A stretch of DNA of 12,779 nucleotides from CAZLQG01 sp964561655 (GTDB lineage: Bacteria; Patescibacteriota; Doudnabacteria; UBA920), in assembly GCA_964561655.1 (NCBI GenBank), contig CAZLQG010000024.1:1-12779 (forward strand), read 5' to 3'. Made by a program: the position numbers and the translations under genes. Numbering within the stretch: the stretch's first letter is position 1; each line of letters starts with the position of its first letter. The notes beneath the pieces are model-generated. The model ran no database searches, had not been told where the DNA came from, and was given only the letters and a program-made list of their open reading frames with translations. Shown piece after piece: positions 12,680 through 12,779 of the stretch.

Positions 12680-12779
12680 TTATGCCGACGTTTCTTCTTT
12701 CTTTTCTTCGGGCGTTTCAGCTGCAACTTCCACTTTCTCCTTTTCAGGCTTTGATGCTTCCTTTGGTTTAACTTCAGCT
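12680..12779 (-). CDS. rpsP: C-terminal tail of ribosomal protein S16 (partial, probable)
   Basis: A minus-strand frame enters from the right edge and ends at TAA (12680-12682). Its 33 visible residues are Lys/Glu/Ala-rich (AEVKPKEASKPEKEKVEV then AAETPEEKKEETSA). No folded-domain motif is visible, so the name rests on position: rpsP normally precedes khpA and trmD, and S16 proteins often carry such a charged, disordered tail. Any other protein with a charged tail would look the same. The gene body lies outside the window. Confidence 0.55.
   Translation of the reverse strand, partial: AEVKPKEASKPEKEKVEVAAETPEEKKEETSA

Overview
The window looks like part of a small, AT-leaning genome from the Candidate Phyla Radiation (Patescibacteria, probably Parcubacteria-like). 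The 16S rRNA 5' third has a non-universal but fully compensated helix 18. Ribosomal operons have lost otherwise conserved neighbours (no rimM between khpA and trmD, no rimP next to nusA). Many spacers are filled with short degenerate word repeats, and few genes have a good Shine-Dalgarno. The phylum call is an inference from 16S features and gene content; I could not run a tree.

Layout. 1-493 (minus) is the 5' part of 16S rRNA. Upstream of it, 494-1100 is an unusually long hairpin-rich leader fed by a TTGACA-N17-TATTCT promoter. Divergent from that promoter is a stand-alone class II-type Fic protein (1159-2337, plus), whose start region carries an operator-like inverted repeat. Then follows a long minus-strand block, read right to left: rny (RNase Y), ymdB (phosphodiesterase), a SAM methyltransferase, a three-helix membrane protein, yraN (nuclease-fold protein), a terminator, nusA, clpP, and a terminator. 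sodA (8811-9422, plus) is transcribed divergently from rny and ends in a mosaic of palindromic repeats and a strong bidirectional terminator. A 72-aa orphan gene (9629-9847, minus) has its own promoter, ribosome site and terminator. The right end is a ribosome-maturation cluster on the minus strand: rpsP (3' tail only), khpA, trmD, rluD-family gene, rplS, ending in a clear terminator.

Function. Apart from Fic, sodA and two unknowns, the genes serve RNA and protein homeostasis: rRNA, transcription elongation/termination (NusA), mRNA decay (RNase Y, with YmdB as in Firmicutes), proteolysis (ClpP), tRNA m1G37 methylation (TrmD), pseudouridylation and ribosomal proteins S16 and L19. No transposase, CRISPR array, phage gene or complete new defence system was found.

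The most unusual signals are repeats rather than genes. A 36-nt palindromic unit sits exactly in frame inside the rluD-family gene, a 14-nt tandem repeat is translated inside trmD, and a very GC-rich palindromic patch is translated inside sodA. The trmD tandem unit resembles the word repeats seen between genes. Also notable are the structured 16S leader with a terminator-like hairpin, structured leaders upstream of rny and khpA, and an apparently near-leaderless trmD transcript.
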